Part shown: piece by piece, positions 43,418-53,392 of the stretch
Layout: each line of letters begins with the position of its first letter
Numbering within the stretch: position 1 is the first letter of the stretch
DNA from: an uncultured Dyadobacter sp.
GTDB taxonomy: Bacteria; Bacteroidota; Bacteroidia; Cytophagales; Spirosomataceae
Length of the DNA stretch: 64,000 nt
NCBI RefSeq assembly: GCF_946482605.1
Contig: NZ_CAMLSE010000027.1
Span: 1-64,000, forward strand
Direction: 5' to 3'
Translations under genes and position numbers: made by a program
The notes under the pieces: generated by a model
What the model was told of the DNA's origin: nothing
The model's database searches: none
What the model saw: only the letters and a program-made list of their open reading frames with translations

Positions 43418-45892
43418 CTAAGCGCTTTTTGTTCTTTTGGCTTCCATCCATACAGCTCCGGCTATCAGTCCGATGAGCAGCAAAGAGCTCACCAGGTCCA
43501 CCTTGCTTCCCGTAGCCACCGAAATCGGTTCAAAACGGAACTTGATGGTGTGCTTACCCGCCGGAACACGTAGTGCCCTCAACACATAGTTTGCACGCAG
43601 GAGATCAACCGGCTTGTCGTCGATCGTAACTTTCCATTCGTCACGCACATTGTAGTAAATTTCCGAGAACACCGCCAGCCCATCCGCATTCGAGCTCGTC
43701 TCGTAAACCAGTTCATTGGGTTTGTAAGAGATCAGGCTGATTTTAGCTGTTGAGTCGGGCTGGATTTTCAAGCCATTCAGTTTCGAAGCGAAACGCTGGT
43801 CGATCACGGCCTCCTCTTTCAGGTTCACTGTGTTTAATGCAGCCATTTCCCCATCGGCATCCGGCACTATTTTGTAGGACTTCACAAACCACGCGTGGCC
43901 GTATGCCATCGGATTGGGCTGCGCTATTTTATTACCCTGCTGATCCGCCGAAATAAAGTATTTCGCATTCAGCATGTTGATGATCTCGATATTGGGCTTT
44001 TCGGTCATGAGCTGATGCTCGAACAGCTCCTGATAGCGACGCAGCTTGGCAGCGTGGTATCCCCCGAGGGACTTATGGAAGTAGGAAGCATCGGCGCTAT
44101 TGAACGGCCCCTGACGGGACGATTGGTCGAAAACACGGTAATCCGGATCTGTATCACGAAGAATTTGCTCGTCGGCTGGGGAAGGAGTAGTTACTCCCTG
44201 TGCCACATAGCTGCTCACAAAGTCTTCGCTGTTCAGGTATCTTTTATCAATTCCGAATAAATCAAAGATAATCAGCACGAGCAATACGCCTGCAAACAGC
44301 ACGGGTTTGACTTTTTCCTGCACATAAAACCAAACCAGACCGGCAGCGAGGGCTATAAAAATCAGGCTCCTGATGGCATCCGCCTTCATCATGCCCTCGC
44401 GGTCCTGCACGATGGCATTAATAATCTGCTGACCGAATGCCTTGTCCTGCATGATCTGCTCTATAAACTGTGCGTCGTTCGCCGACTTGAAGCTGAAAAA
44501 CAAGCCGGGAAGGAGCGCCATCAGGAGCATCAGTCCACCGGTAATTCCGGCCGAAATCAGGAAAGGTTTCTGGAATTCCTTAGCGGATATCTTCTTTTGA
44601 GCGATTGCGGATAATGCGAGTACGCCCACCAGCACCATCAGCAATTGCGCCAGCGAGATGACCATCGTCATTGCCCGGAACTTGTTGAACATCGGGAAGT
44701 AATCGAAGAAAAGATAGTTGATCCCGGCAAAACTTTTACCCAATGCCCAAATCACATAGAGCACAATCACGCCCGTCGCCCAATGCTTTAAAGGGTTTTT
44801 CACAATGAACAACCCTAGCACGAACAGAAAGAACACAATAGCTCCGATGTAATTAGGACCGCCCATAATGGGCTGGCCACCCCAGTAAAGCGGCCATTGC
44901 TGGCTTATTGCAGTAGCAGGATCGACGCCCCGCCCGGTGAGCAGCTTGTACGTCTCCGATGTATTCGGCAAAGGGCCTATGGAAGTACCGCCGTATGCAT
45001 TGGGGATAACCAACGTCAGCAACTCTCCCACCCCGTAACTGTATGTAAATGCATATTCCTTATCCAATCCGCTGCCTTTTTTTGCGGTTGCCTGATTGGC
45101 ACCGGCGGTTAGTTCAGACTTCCCGCGTATGGTCTCTTTGGTATAATCATACGCATTCCAGAGCCTGGTGGTGTGCGTACCAACCGCGAGCACCGCCGAG
45201 AGTGCAAGTCCCCCCAGAATGAATGTAAGCTCTTTAACCTTGCCATTCCTGAAATAGGCAATGCTCTCCATCACAACCAGAATCACCACGCCGATACCGA
45301 GGTAGTAAGTGATCTGGACGTGGTTGCCATACAATTCCAGTGAGAGGAACAGTCCGGTGAGTGCCGATCCAGCCAGCCAGTTCTTGCGGAAGGCCAGGAT
45401 CACACCCGCCAGCACGCCGGGTGCATACATGATCGCAATTACCTGCGAAACATGCCCTGCTTCCAGGTTTATTACGTTGAAACACGAAAATGAAAAAGCC
45501 ACCGCTCCGATCGCCGCAAGCCACCCTCCGGCGCCCAGGACGATAAAAAGGATGTAGGCACTGACTAACCCGATCAGAAAGTAATTGGCTGGTGCCGGCA
45601 GAATTCTGTTGATCCCCTGACCGATTTTGGTGGAAACGCTCGTCGGATAGTCCGCAGCCACCAGGTAAGCTGGCATCCCTCCGAACATTCCGTTGGTCCA
45701 TGCCGACCATTCCCCGGTTTGCTTGTGGTAATCGAGTACCTCCCGCGCAGCACCTTTGGCCTGGATCTCATCCTGAGCACTGAGTTTTTTACCCTGCAAC
45801 ACAGGTGAAACGTACGCGATGGACAAGATCACAAAACCGATGACGGCCACCAGGTGAGGCCAGATGCGCGGCCAGGAAAACAGATTTTTCAT
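43418..45892 (-). CDS. YfhO-like membrane protein
   Basis: An 824-residue polytopic membrane protein of the YfhO type, a GT-C-fold glycosyltransferase-like family. About twelve hydrophobic segments span residues 10-560. The first periplasmic loop has DEIQAKGAAREVLDYHKQTG, EWSAWTNGMFGGMPAYL, and the C-terminal soluble domain includes VFSEIYYNVRDEWKVTIDDK and PAGKHTIKFRFEP. In Bacillus, YfhO helps glycosylate lipoteichoic acid, and the Bacteroidota role is unknown. It heads an operon with the YfiT-like and DUF2905 genes. A TATATTTG promoter element lies on the minus strand at 46028-46035. Confidence 0.85.
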   Translation of the reverse strand: MKNLFSWPRIWPHLVAVIGFVILSIAYVSPVLQGKKLSAQDEIQAKGAAREVLDYHKQTGEWSAWTNGMFGGMPAYLVAADYPTSVSTKIGQGINRILPAPANYFLIGLVSAYILFIVLGAGGWLAAIGAVAFSFSCFNVINLEAGHVSQVIAIMYAPGVLAGVILAFRKNWLAGSALTGLFLSLELYGNHVQITYYLGIGVVILVVMESIAYFRNGKVKELTFILGGLALSAVLAVGTHTTRLWNAYDYTKETIRGKSELTAGANQATAKKGSGLDKEYAFTYSYGVGELLTLVIPNAYGGTSIGPLPNTSETYKLLTGRGVDPATAISQQWPLYWGGQPIMGGPNYIGAIVFFLFVLGLFIVKNPLKHWATGVIVLYVIWALGKSFAGINYLFFDYFPMFNKFRAMTMVISLAQLLMVLVGVLALSAIAQKKISAKEFQKPFLISAGITGGLMLLMALLPGLFFSFKSANDAQFIEQIMQDKAFGQQIINAIVQDREGMMKADAIRSLIFIALAAGLVWFYVQEKVKPVLFAGVLLVLIIFDLFGIDKRYLNSEDFVSSYVAQGVTTPSPADEQILRDTDPDYRVFDQSSRQGPFNSADASYFHKSLGGYHAAKLRRYQELFEHQLMTEKPNIEIINMLNAKYFISADQQGNKIAQPNPMAYGHAWFVKSYKIVPDADGEMAALNTVNLKEEAVIDQRFASKLNGLKIQPDSTAKISLISYKPNELVYETSSNADGLAVFSEIYYNVRDEWKVTIDDKPVDLLRANYVLRALRVPAGKHTIKFRFEPISVATGSKVDLVSSLLLIGLIAGAVWMEAKRTKSA

Positions 45893-46213
45893 TTTAATAA
45901 TATTAAGCTACGGGTTGGTTTCAGGCTGAGACGGTATCGTAAACGATCCGCCACAAATATGACTTTTCAAACAGTAATAGTAGCAACAGGCGCCGGTCAA
46001 GGGATATTAAATTTCTATTAACCGGCGCAAATATATGAGTATTGGTATATGTTTGAGATGTAAAAAATGATTCTTGTTCGCGCATTTTTTTAACATAATT
46101 AAGAATCAAGGCATCTATTTTAAGAAAATACCGGATAAATTTGCGGAAATTGTGCCTTTAAGGTTCAACTGGTGCTGTACATAGAAAGATTAGAAGTAAC
46201 CCGAAATTATTAA
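45893..46213. promoter_or_regulatory. Divergent promoter region, YfhO-like / pfkA
   Basis: A 321-bp intergenic region with no ORF. It holds a minus-strand -7 element TATATTTG (complement of 46028-46035, 136 bp before the YfhO-like start) and a plus-strand TAAATTTG (46136-46143, 71 bp before pfkA). Both match TAnnTTTG. The region is AT-rich. Confidence 0.5.
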
Positions 46214-47188
46214 ATGAAAAGAATTGGAGTATTTACCTCAGGAGGAGATGCCCCGGGTATGAACGCCTGCATCCGGGCGGTAGTACGCGGAGCATGCTAT
46301 CACGGTATTGAAGTTTTTGGAATCAGAAGAGGATATAGCGGAATGATCGCCGGGGATGTCTACAAGATGGAGTCCCATTCGGTTAGCAATATAGTACAAC
46401 GGGGAGGTACGATCCTCAAATCGGCAAGAAGCAAAGAGTTCATGACACCCGAAGGCCGCAGGAAAGCACACGATAACCTGCAAGCGCTGGGAATCGAGGG
46501 GCTGATCGCCATCGGTGGTAACGGTACTTTCACCGGAGCTATGATTTTCGGCAACGAATACGGTATCCCCACAGTGGGAGCTCCCGGAACGATCGATAAC
46601 GACCTGTACGGAACAGACTATACCATTGGCTTCGATACCGCGGTGAACACGGCATTGGACGCCATCGACCGTATCCGCGACACCGCCAGCTCACACGACC
46701 GGATCTTCTTCATCGAAGTAATGGGGCGTGACTCCGGCTATATCGCTATCCAGTCGGGTATCGCAGGTGGTGCGGAACTTGTGATGGTCCCGGAAGTACT
46801 TACGCCGATCTCCCAGGTCGTCGAAACACTCAAGCAGGGATGGAGCCGCTCCAAATCATCTTCCATTATCATCGTGGCCGAAGGCGACGAGGAAGGAAGC
46901 GCACAGGAAGTGGCTGATAAGATCAAAGTTCAGGTAGACGAAAATGCGGATATCCGGGTAACTACGCTGGGGCACACCCAACGCGGAGGGACGCCGTCAG
47001 CCTATGACCGTATTCTGGCGAGTCGTTTGGGATTGGGCGCACTGGAAGGTCTCATCGCCGGACAGAAGAACGTTATGGCAGGGATCATCAACAACGAACT
47101 GGTGTACACACCGTTCGAAGATACGATCCGCTTGCCAAAGCCTATCAATGAAGACCTGCTGAGAATGGTAAAGATCCTGAGCGTTTAA
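46214..47188 (+). CDS. pfkA: 6-phosphofructokinase
   Basis: A 324-residue ATP-type phosphofructokinase that makes fructose 1,6-bisphosphate in glycolysis. Signatures are FTSGGDAPGMNACIRAVVRG (ATP site), GTFTGAMIFG, GTIDNDLYGTDYTIGFDTAV with the catalytic Asp, MGRDSGYIA, and GHTQRGGTPSAYDRILASRL. Length and start (MKRIGVFTSGGD) are typical. It has its own promoter element and is convergent with the YdcF gene, with a 16-bp gap. Confidence 0.96.
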   Translation: MKRIGVFTSGGDAPGMNACIRAVVRGACYHGIEVFGIRRGYSGMIAGDVYKMESHSVSNIVQRGGTILKSARSKEFMTPEGRRKAHDNLQALGIEGLIAIGGNGTFTGAMIFGNEYGIPTVGAPGTIDNDLYGTDYTIGFDTAVNTALDAIDRIRDTASSHDRIFFIEVMGRDSGYIAIQSGIAGGAELVMVPEVLTPISQVVETLKQGWSRSKSSSIIIVAEGDEEGSAQEVADKIKVQVDENADIRVTTLGHTQRGGTPSAYDRILASRLGLGALEGLIAGQKNVMAGIINNELVYTPFEDTIRLPKPINEDLLRMVKILSV

Positions 47189-47204
47189 TGCGCCAGGTTG
47201 CCAC

Positions 47205-47975
47205 TCAGCAGTAACCCATGATTTTGTAAATCACGAATCCGACCACCTCGTGCCATAGCACATTGCAATCAGCAAGAACTGCTGGTTCAGGGACGATTTC
47301 GCGAATACCTAATTGACTATATCCTCCGTAAAAGTCGGCCGGGAAGGGCATTGTTTTGATACCCGCTTTTTCAAAACACCCGACCGACCGGCGCATGTGG
47401 AATGCGGAAGTAATCAGGATGTACCGTCCCGAGGGGAACATTTTGTTGAGTATCCGTGCGGAGTAAAGCGCATTTTCGCGTGTGTTCTTCGCATTTTCTT
47501 CGAAGACGATATCGCGACCCGGGACTCCCCATTCCGTCAGTAGCAATGCAGCTCTTTTGGTTTCCCCTCTCCCGTCGGCCATTACTTCGTTGCTGCTCTT
47601 GCCGGTGATCAGGATCTTTTTGATTTTTCCGCTTTTATAAAGCTCGAAAGTCTGTAAAACACGGTCCCCGTGATGGCCCATTGCTATATGGTCCTGCCCC
47701 GGCATATCGGTATAGATCAAACCGCCCGAGAGCAGTATCCCTACATCGTATGTTCCTTGGATGTCGTTCAGATTGACCAGAGGCGCCTCGTACCAGTTCA
47801 TGGCCTTTCTGACCAGGAAGGTGTTCGACATCGCAAACAACAGAACAATCGCCAGGCCCACGATCCGTTTTCGTTTCTTTGCATTCCTGGTCGTGAATGC
47901 ATACAGGAGCAATATGAAAATGATGCTCAGGGGCATGACCAGGAAATCGATGGCTTTGGAGAGAAAAAAAAACAT
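47205..47975 (-). CDS. YdcF/DUF218 family protein
   Basis: A 256-residue protein with two N-terminal membrane helices (FLVMPLSIIFILLLYAFTT and IVGLAIVLLFAMSNTFLV). The C-terminal DUF218 domain (about 75-225) shows VGILLSGGL, HGDRVLQTFELYKSGKIKKI, LITGKSS, ENAKNTRENALYSARIL and ITSAFHMRRSVGCF. The family includes ElyC/SanA, which take part in envelope or polyprenyl-lipid biology. The domain should sit outside the inner membrane, since it follows the second helix. No linked genes. Confidence 0.88.
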   Translation of the reverse strand: MFFFLSKAIDFLVMPLSIIFILLLYAFTTRNAKKRKRIVGLAIVLLFAMSNTFLVRKAMNWYEAPLVNLNDIQGTYDVGILLSGGLIYTDMPGQDHIAMGHHGDRVLQTFELYKSGKIKKILITGKSSNEVMADGRGETKRAALLLTEWGVPGRDIVFEENAKNTRENALYSARILNKMFPSGRYILITSAFHMRRSVGCFEKAGIKTMPFPADFYGGYSQLGIREIVPEPAVLADCNVLWHEVVGFVIYKIMGYC

Positions 47976-48080
47976 TTGGATAAGAACTCGACAAAAGTTG
48001 TCGTTTTGAAGTTAATTTTACAATGATCCGGATTTGAAATAATCCAATAAACAGCTCAAAAGCAAACTTTCCATATCCTG

Positions 48081-49487
48081 ATGACAGTTTATACCCGCGC
48101 TTCGGTTTTCACATTGCTGCTCCTTCTGACTTTTTTCTGCAACGCTTTTTCACAAGGCTATCGTATCGAGGCGACGGTGAAGGGCATGCGGGACTCTTCC
48201 TTTGTCATCGGGCATTACAATCGTAATGCCACTCAGTTTGTTCCCAAGGACACTGCCAAAGCAGACGCGAATGGCAAAATCGTCTTCGAAGGTCAGACAG
48301 CCCTTCCGGGAGGCTTATACGTAATCCTTTTTCCCGGTAACCAGAAAATGATCGAGCTCATCTATTCCGGCAAGGAGACCAGCTTCGCCATTGAAGTGGA
48401 CACGACGGACATGATCGGTTCCATGAAAGTAACCGGTTCCAAGGAGAACGAGCTTTTCAACAACTATCGAAAAGAACTAAACAACGGCAGCAGGGAAATG
48501 GAGGCGCTGAGCAAACAAGCGACTCCGGAAGCACGCGCCCGGCTGAAAACGATTCAGGACGGCTTCGGAACCTACCGCAAAAGGTTATTGACCGAAAATG
48601 CCGACAGCTTCACCGCAAAGCTGCTGAAAATGTCGGCGGACCCCGAAATACCTGCCGCACCCAAGCTAGCCAACGGCAAAACCGACTCAACCTGGGTTTT
48701 CAACTATTATAAGGCACATTACTGGGATGCATTCGATTTTTCGGATCCCCGGATCGTGAACACGCCATTTCTGGAACCCAAGCTGGAACGCTATTTCAAA
48801 AACCTGGTCGTACAGGTGCCTGATTCGATCATCAAAGATGCTGATATGATTGTGAAGAAGGTTTCGGTCAACAAGGACCTCAAAGCCTGGACTGTTTTTT
48901 ACATCACCAACCAGTACGAAAACCCCAAGACGGTGGGAACAGAGGCCGTTTGGGTACATATGGCCAACAAATATTATCTGTCGGGCGAAATGGGTGTTGC
49001 CGAGGATACCAAAAAGCGCATTGCCGAAAAGGTAGCTACATTAAAAGACCTCCTGGTCAATAAAACTTTCCCTGCACTGACGTTAACTGACCTCACGGGC
49101 AAGAAAGTGAGCGTTCAGACTATTCAGGCCAATTATACCGTACTGTTTTTCTTCGCCCCCAGCTGCGGGCATTGCAAGGAAGCTTCCCCGGTGTTGCGGG
49201 CATTCTACGATAAGAATAAAGCGAACGGAATCAAGGTAATGGCTATTTCGACGGAGCATAACGCCGAAGAATGGAAATCATTCGTCAAAACATACCACCT
49301 GGATGAATTGATCAACGGGTTCGACGCGCTTCAGCAGATCGACTTCAACAGGAAGTTCGACGTCGTAACGACCCCGACGGTTTACATCCTCGACAAAAAC
49401 AAAAAGATCATTGCCCGCAAAATGCCCGTGGAGCAGATCGAGGACTTCCTGAACTACTACCAAAACAAAATGGCCAGAAAACTCTGA
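48081..49487 (+). CDS. TlpA-like thioredoxin with N-terminal DUF4369 region
   Basis: A 468-residue exported thioredoxin-fold protein. Signal peptide is about residues 1-24 (LLLLTFFCNAFSQG). An N-terminal DUF4369-type beta domain (YRIEATVKGMRDSSFVIGHY) and a helical DUF5106-like middle are followed by a C-terminal AhpC/TSA-Redoxin domain. The active site is CGHC in FFFAPSCGHCKEASP, and the cis-Pro is in VVTTPTVYILDKN. Such proteins keep periplasmic thiols reduced or act in cytochrome assembly. It stands alone. Confidence 0.88.
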   Translation: MTVYTRASVFTLLLLLTFFCNAFSQGYRIEATVKGMRDSSFVIGHYNRNATQFVPKDTAKADANGKIVFEGQTALPGGLYVILFPGNQKMIELIYSGKETSFAIEVDTTDMIGSMKVTGSKENELFNNYRKELNNGSREMEALSKQATPEARARLKTIQDGFGTYRKRLLTENADSFTAKLLKMSADPEIPAAPKLANGKTDSTWVFNYYKAHYWDAFDFSDPRIVNTPFLEPKLERYFKNLVVQVPDSIIKDADMIVKKVSVNKDLKAWTVFYITNQYENPKTVGTEAVWVHMANKYYLSGEMGVAEDTKKRIAEKVATLKDLLVNKTFPALTLTDLTGKKVSVQTIQANYTVLFFFAPSCGHCKEASPVLRAFYDKNKANGIKVMAISTEHNAEEWKSFVKTYHLDELINGFDALQQIDFNRKFDVVTTPTVYILDKNKKIIARKMPVEQIEDFLNYYQNKMARKL

Positions 49488-49496
49488 CCATTTCGT

Positions 49497-50603
49497 TTAC
49501 AGGAATGTCACGCAGATGGGCGTTTTCACACCAATGCTTTCGTGCTTGAATGTGAATTTGCCCGTTGTGGCGTCCACGTCATATACCACCAGGTTATCCG
49601 ACGACTGGTTGGCCACAATCAGGAACTTACCGGTAGGATCGATATTGAAGTCCCGAGGTGTGGCGATAGACTTGGTTTGCTGGTCAACCATTTCCAATTC
49701 CCCATTGCCCAGTATCCTGAATGCGCTGATCGAATTGTGGCCCCGGTTGGAAACATAAACGAACTTCCCGTTCGGGTGCAAATGGATCGCGGCGCTCGTA
49801 TTGGCCGGCCCTGAATAATCGGCAGGAATTGTGGGATACGTTTTAATGGCCGTGATCACGCCCTTTTTCCCTATGTTACAGGCGGTCACTGTCGCATCCA
49901 GTTCGTTGAGCAGAAACAACTTTTTTCCGGAAGGATGAATGATCAAATGGCGGGGGCCCGCGCCAGCCTTTCCCGAGAAAAACGGCTGCGCTTCGTTCGG
50001 TGCCAGTTTCCCCGAATTGACGTCTACCGTGTAATTCATGATCTTGTCACTTCCCAGGTCCGTCACATACACATATCTGCCGTCCGGGCTGGCTGTCGCG
50101 AAGTGCGCATGCGCTTTGTCCTGCCGTTTCGCATTCGGCCCCGTTCCGGTATATTGCTCTTTATACACCGGCGCGCTCAGCTTCCCGTCGGTACCGATAT
50201 TGTAAGCCGAAAAACTTCCGCCGCCATAGTTGGAAACAAAAGCCATTTTTCCCGTGGAATGCACTGAAACGTGGCAAGGTCCGGTACCTTCCGAGGGTTC
50301 GCTGTTCAGATAGGCCAGCTTCCGGTCCGCACCGATGGCAAAGGCAGACACCTTATTGTCGGAAGAGATCGCGTAGAGGTTCTTTTTATTGGGTGAAATC
50401 GCCAGATAGCCCGGCGCGAGGCATTTATTGATGGTGTCGACCAGGGTGATCTGGCCGGACGACAGATTAAGCTCACACCGTGTGATGGAAGAATTGGCCC
50501 CCTTATCCTGTGTGCCAACATAGAACGTAATGGTTCTGTCCTGAGAAGAAAAAGCCAGTAATCCGGCCGAAAGCAGCATGATGGAAACGATCAGTTTTCT
50601 CAT
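49497..50603 (-). CDS. Lactonase family (6-phosphogluconolactonase-like) beta-propeller
   Basis: A 368-residue exported seven-bladed propeller of the lactonase family. It has a signal peptide (MRKLIVSIMLLSAGLLAFSS) and repeated blades with GPCHVSVHSTGKMAFVSNYG, GAGPRHLIIHPSGKKLFLLN and NTSAAIHLHPNGKFVYVSNR. Cytoplasmic relatives (Pgl) hydrolyse 6-phosphogluconolactone in the pentose phosphate route. The export signal makes that role doubtful here, and action on an extracellular lactone is more likely. It converges with the TlpA-like gene, 9 bp between stops. Confidence 0.87.
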   Translation of the reverse strand: MRKLIVSIMLLSAGLLAFSSQDRTITFYVGTQDKGANSSITRCELNLSSGQITLVDTINKCLAPGYLAISPNKKNLYAISSDNKVSAFAIGADRKLAYLNSEPSEGTGPCHVSVHSTGKMAFVSNYGGGSFSAYNIGTDGKLSAPVYKEQYTGTGPNAKRQDKAHAHFATASPDGRYVYVTDLGSDKIMNYTVDVNSGKLAPNEAQPFFSGKAGAGPRHLIIHPSGKKLFLLNELDATVTACNIGKKGVITAIKTYPTIPADYSGPANTSAAIHLHPNGKFVYVSNRGHNSISAFRILGNGELEMVDQQTKSIATPRDFNIDPTGKFLIVANQSSDNLVVYDVDATTGKFTFKHESIGVKTPICVTFL

Positions 50604-50710
50604 ATGTCATGTTTTAAATGAATCCTGTCAATGCAAGGGAAAGGTCGGCAAAAGGCTTTTTTAATGTTAATTTGCCAGATAAGTATTGCTAATATTAAAC
50701 TGAGAGTCAT

Positions 50711-51049
50711 ATGGACACGATTACCTGGCAGGATTTTGAGCAAGTTGATCTGAGGGCCGGAACGATCATTCAGGTTGACGATTTTCCGAAAGCGAGGAAA
50801 CCTGCATTCAAGTTGCGCATTGACCTGGGGCCTGAAATCGGTATCAAAGCTAGCTCCGCACAGATTACCGCCCGCTACACCAAGGAGCAGCTGCTCGGTA
50901 AGCAGGTCCTTTGCGTCGTCAACTTTCCGCCGAAACAAATCGCCGATTTCCGGTCCGAGGTCCTTACCACCGGCTTCGTTCTCGCCAATGGGGAAGTGAT
51001 CCTGACCAGCCCCGACTTCCCCGTCCCGAATGGCACGCGCCTGGCCTGA
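50711..51049 (+). CDS. tRNA-binding protein, CsaA-like
   Basis: A 112-residue OB-fold protein of the CsaA/tRNA-binding domain type. It has FEQVDLRAGTIIQVDDFPKA, the characteristic KASSAQITARYTKEQLLGKQ, VLCVVNFPPKQIADFRSEVL and the closing DFPVPNGTRLA. Members bind tRNA or act as secretion chaperones. It lies just upstream of copA on the same strand, but copA has its own promoter-like element, so the two are probably not linked by function. Confidence 0.9.
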   Translation: MDTITWQDFEQVDLRAGTIIQVDDFPKARKPAFKLRIDLGPEIGIKASSAQITARYTKEQLLGKQVLCVVNFPPKQIADFRSEVLTTGFVLANGEVILTSPDFPVPNGTRLA

Positions 51050-51085
51050 CATGCCGCTTCCCTAAATCTTGCAAACCACAGCCAG

Positions 51086-51127
51086 AATTGTGTAACGACT
51101 CCGCGAGCGCCGGATTTTATCTTTGTA
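51086..51127 (+). promoter_or_regulatory. Putative copper-responsive promoter of copA
   Basis: AATTGTGTAACG (51086-51097) is followed after exactly 25 nt by TTTGTA (51122-51127), with a TATCTTTG -7 element at 51118-51125. The same TGTAAC-25 nt-TTTGTA arrangement precedes the 69-residue HMA gene. It lies 20-60 bp before the copA ATG. Confidence 0.5.
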
Positions 51128-51146
51128 TACCAATTCTGAAAGACTA

Positions 51147-53375
51147 ATGGAAACGACAACAGATATAAAAAAAGTAACGCTACCAGTGACCGGCATGTCT
51201 TGTGCCGCCTGCGCTGTAAGCGTCGAATCGATGCTGAGCCATACGAAAGGAGTGATCAATGCGGGGGTGAACTATGCCAATCAATCGGTCTCCGTCGCAT
51301 ATGATCCCGACCTGGTGGATCTGCCCGGCATGGACCAGGTGCTGCAAAGCATCGGTTACGGACTGATCATCGAAGACGATGAGGACGAAGCCATAGCTGA
51401 ACAGGAGAAAATACAGCAGGAACGCTATCGAAAGCTCAAAAACAATGCCATTTACACCGGCATTCTGACAGCGCCCATTGTGGCCCTGGGTATGTTCTTC
51501 ATGGATTGGCCTAATGCCAATTATATCATGTTCGCGCTCACGATTCCGGTCCTGCTGGTATTCGGAAAGGATTTCTTCGTCAACGCATGGAAGCAGGCCA
51601 GCCACCGCAAAGCCAATATGGACACGCTCGTGGCATTAAGTACCGGCGTGGCATTCCTTTTCAGTACTTTCAATACATTCTACCCGGAATTCTGGCATGA
51701 ACGTGGTCTACATCCACATGTCTATTTCGAAGCCGCGGCGGTGATAATATTTTTCATTCTGTTGGGTAAACTGATGGAAGAACGCGCCAAATCGAACACT
51801 TCGGATGCATTAAAAAAGCTGATTGGTCTCCAACCCAAGACGGTACGCGTGTACCGCGACGGGGCCGAAATGGAGATTGGCGTGAAAGACGTACTCTTGG
51901 GTGATGAAATCGTGATCCGCGCCGGTGAAAAAATTCCGGTCGACGGCAAAGTACTGAGCGGCAATTCGTATGTCGACGAAAGCCTGATGACCGGCGAACC
52001 GCTTCCTGCCGAGAAGAAGACAGGCGACGCTGTTTTTGCAGGAACGATCAATCAGACCGGTAGTTTCACCTTCTCGGCCGAAAAAATCGGAAAGCAAACC
52101 GTGCTGGCCCAGATCATCAAAACCGTGCAGGCTGCTCAGGGCAGCAAAGCGCCTGTTCAGCGACTAGTTGACCGTATTGCAGGCATATTCGTTCCGATCG
52201 TGATCGGTATTGCCCTACTCACATTTGCAGCATGGATGGTTTTGGGAACCGAAAATGCCCTGACACATGCCATGCTGGCAGCCGTTTCGGTACTGGTGAT
52301 CGCGTGCCCCTGCGCACTCGGCCTCGCGACGCCCACGGCTATGATGGTCGGGGTCGGTAAAGGCGCGGAAAACAATATCCTGATCCGCGATGCAGAAAGC
52401 CTCGAAAAAGCTTACAAGGTCGATGCGGTGATTCTTGACAAAACCGGTACCCTCACCGAAGGTCGCCCCAAAGTGACCGACTGGCAGTGGATCGGCTCCC
52501 TGGAAAACCAACCGGCGCACCTGGCGGCAGTCAAAGCGCTCGAATCCCGATCCGAACATCCGCTCGCACAGGCCATTGTCGATTTTATTGAAGATGGAGC
52601 AAAAGCCCATGTGACCGATTTTCAGTCCCACACTGGCAATGGCGTCCAGGGTACCGTCAACGGCAGCCGATATCTGATCGGAACATTCAGGTTCCTTGAA
52701 AAGGAAGGCATTGTACTCGATGCCGCGTTACAGGCCGAATATCAAGTGCTCACCGCACAAGCCAAAACGGTAATCGGTATAGCGATCGACGGTCGGCACG
52801 CCGGACTTGCGGCCATCGCCGATCAATTGAAAGCGACCTCACGGGAGGCCGTTGCAAAGCTGCATGCACAGGGAATTGAAGTACATATGCTGACCGGTGA
52901 TAATGCCCAAACGGCTGCCGCAGTGGCCCGGCAGGTCGGAATCGACAGTTATCAGGCGGAAGTAAAACCCGACGATAAAATGCAGTTCGTAAAAAAATTA
53001 CAGGAAGCGGGCAAGACGGTTGCGATGGTAGGCGACGGCATCAACGACTCACAAGCCCTTGCGCAGGCGGATGTGAGTGTTGCAATGGGTAAAGGTTCGG
53101 ATATTGCCATGGACGTCGCCAAAATGACGCTCATTACCTCCGACCTCCTGGCATTGCCCAAGGCATTGAAGTTGTCGCACAAAACCGTGGTAACGATCAA
53201 GCAAAATCTGTTTTGGGCATTTATTTATAATGTGATCGGCATTCCGGTCGCCGCCGGGATCCTCTATCCCTTCAACGGTTTCCTGCTGGATCCGATGATC
53301 GCGGGCGGCGCGATGGCGCTGAGCTCGGTTTCGGTGGTAATGAATAGTTTGAGGTTGAAAAGCGCTCGGTTATAA
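51147..53375 (+). CDS. copA: Copper-translocating P1B-type ATPase
   Basis: A 742-residue heavy-metal P-type ATPase. One N-terminal HMA domain carries [15 protein letters not shown]. The transmembrane metal site is [20 protein letters not shown]. The P-domain has [12 protein letters not shown] with the phosphorylated Asp, the N-domain [12 protein letters not shown], and the hinge [20 protein letters not shown]. The CPC site and single HMA are those of Cu+ exporters. I choose the ATG at 51147 over a TTG 24 bp upstream. It is the first gene of a copper-handling locus that continues after the opposing RhuM-Doc gene. Confidence 0.94.
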   Translation: METTTDIKKVTLPVTGMSCAACAVSVESMLSHTKGVINAGVNYANQSVSVAYDPDLVDLPGMDQVLQSIGYGLIIEDDEDEAIAEQEKIQQERYRKLKNNAIYTGILTAPIVALGMFFMDWPNANYIMFALTIPVLLVFGKDFFVNAWKQASHRKANMDTLVALSTGVAFLFSTFNTFYPEFWHERGLHPHVYFEAAAVIIFFILLGKLMEERAKSNTSDALKKLIGLQPKTVRVYRDGAEMEIGVKDVLLGDEIVIRAGEKIPVDGKVLSGNSYVDESLMTGEPLPAEKKTGDAVFAGTINQTGSFTFSAEKIGKQTVLAQIIKTVQAAQGSKAPVQRLVDRIAGIFVPIVIGIALLTFAAWMVLGTENALTHAMLAAVSVLVIACPCALGLATPTAMMVGVGKGAENNILIRDAESLEKAYKVDAVILDKTGTLTEGRPKVTDWQWIGSLENQPAHLAAVKALESRSEHPLAQAIVDFIEDGAKAHVTDFQSHTGNGVQGTVNGSRYLIGTFRFLEKEGIVLDAALQAEYQVLTAQAKTVIGIAIDGRHAGLAAIADQLKATSREAVAKLHAQGIEVHMLTGDNAQTAAAVARQVGIDSYQAEVKPDDKMQFVKKLQEAGKTVAMVGDGINDSQALAQADVSVAMGKGSDIAMDVAKMTLITSDLLALPKALKLSHKTVVTIKQNLFWAFIYNVIGIPVAAGILYPFNGFLLDPMIAGGAMALSSVSVVMNSLRLKSARL

Positions 53376-53392
53376 TCCGTATGTGGTAAGTT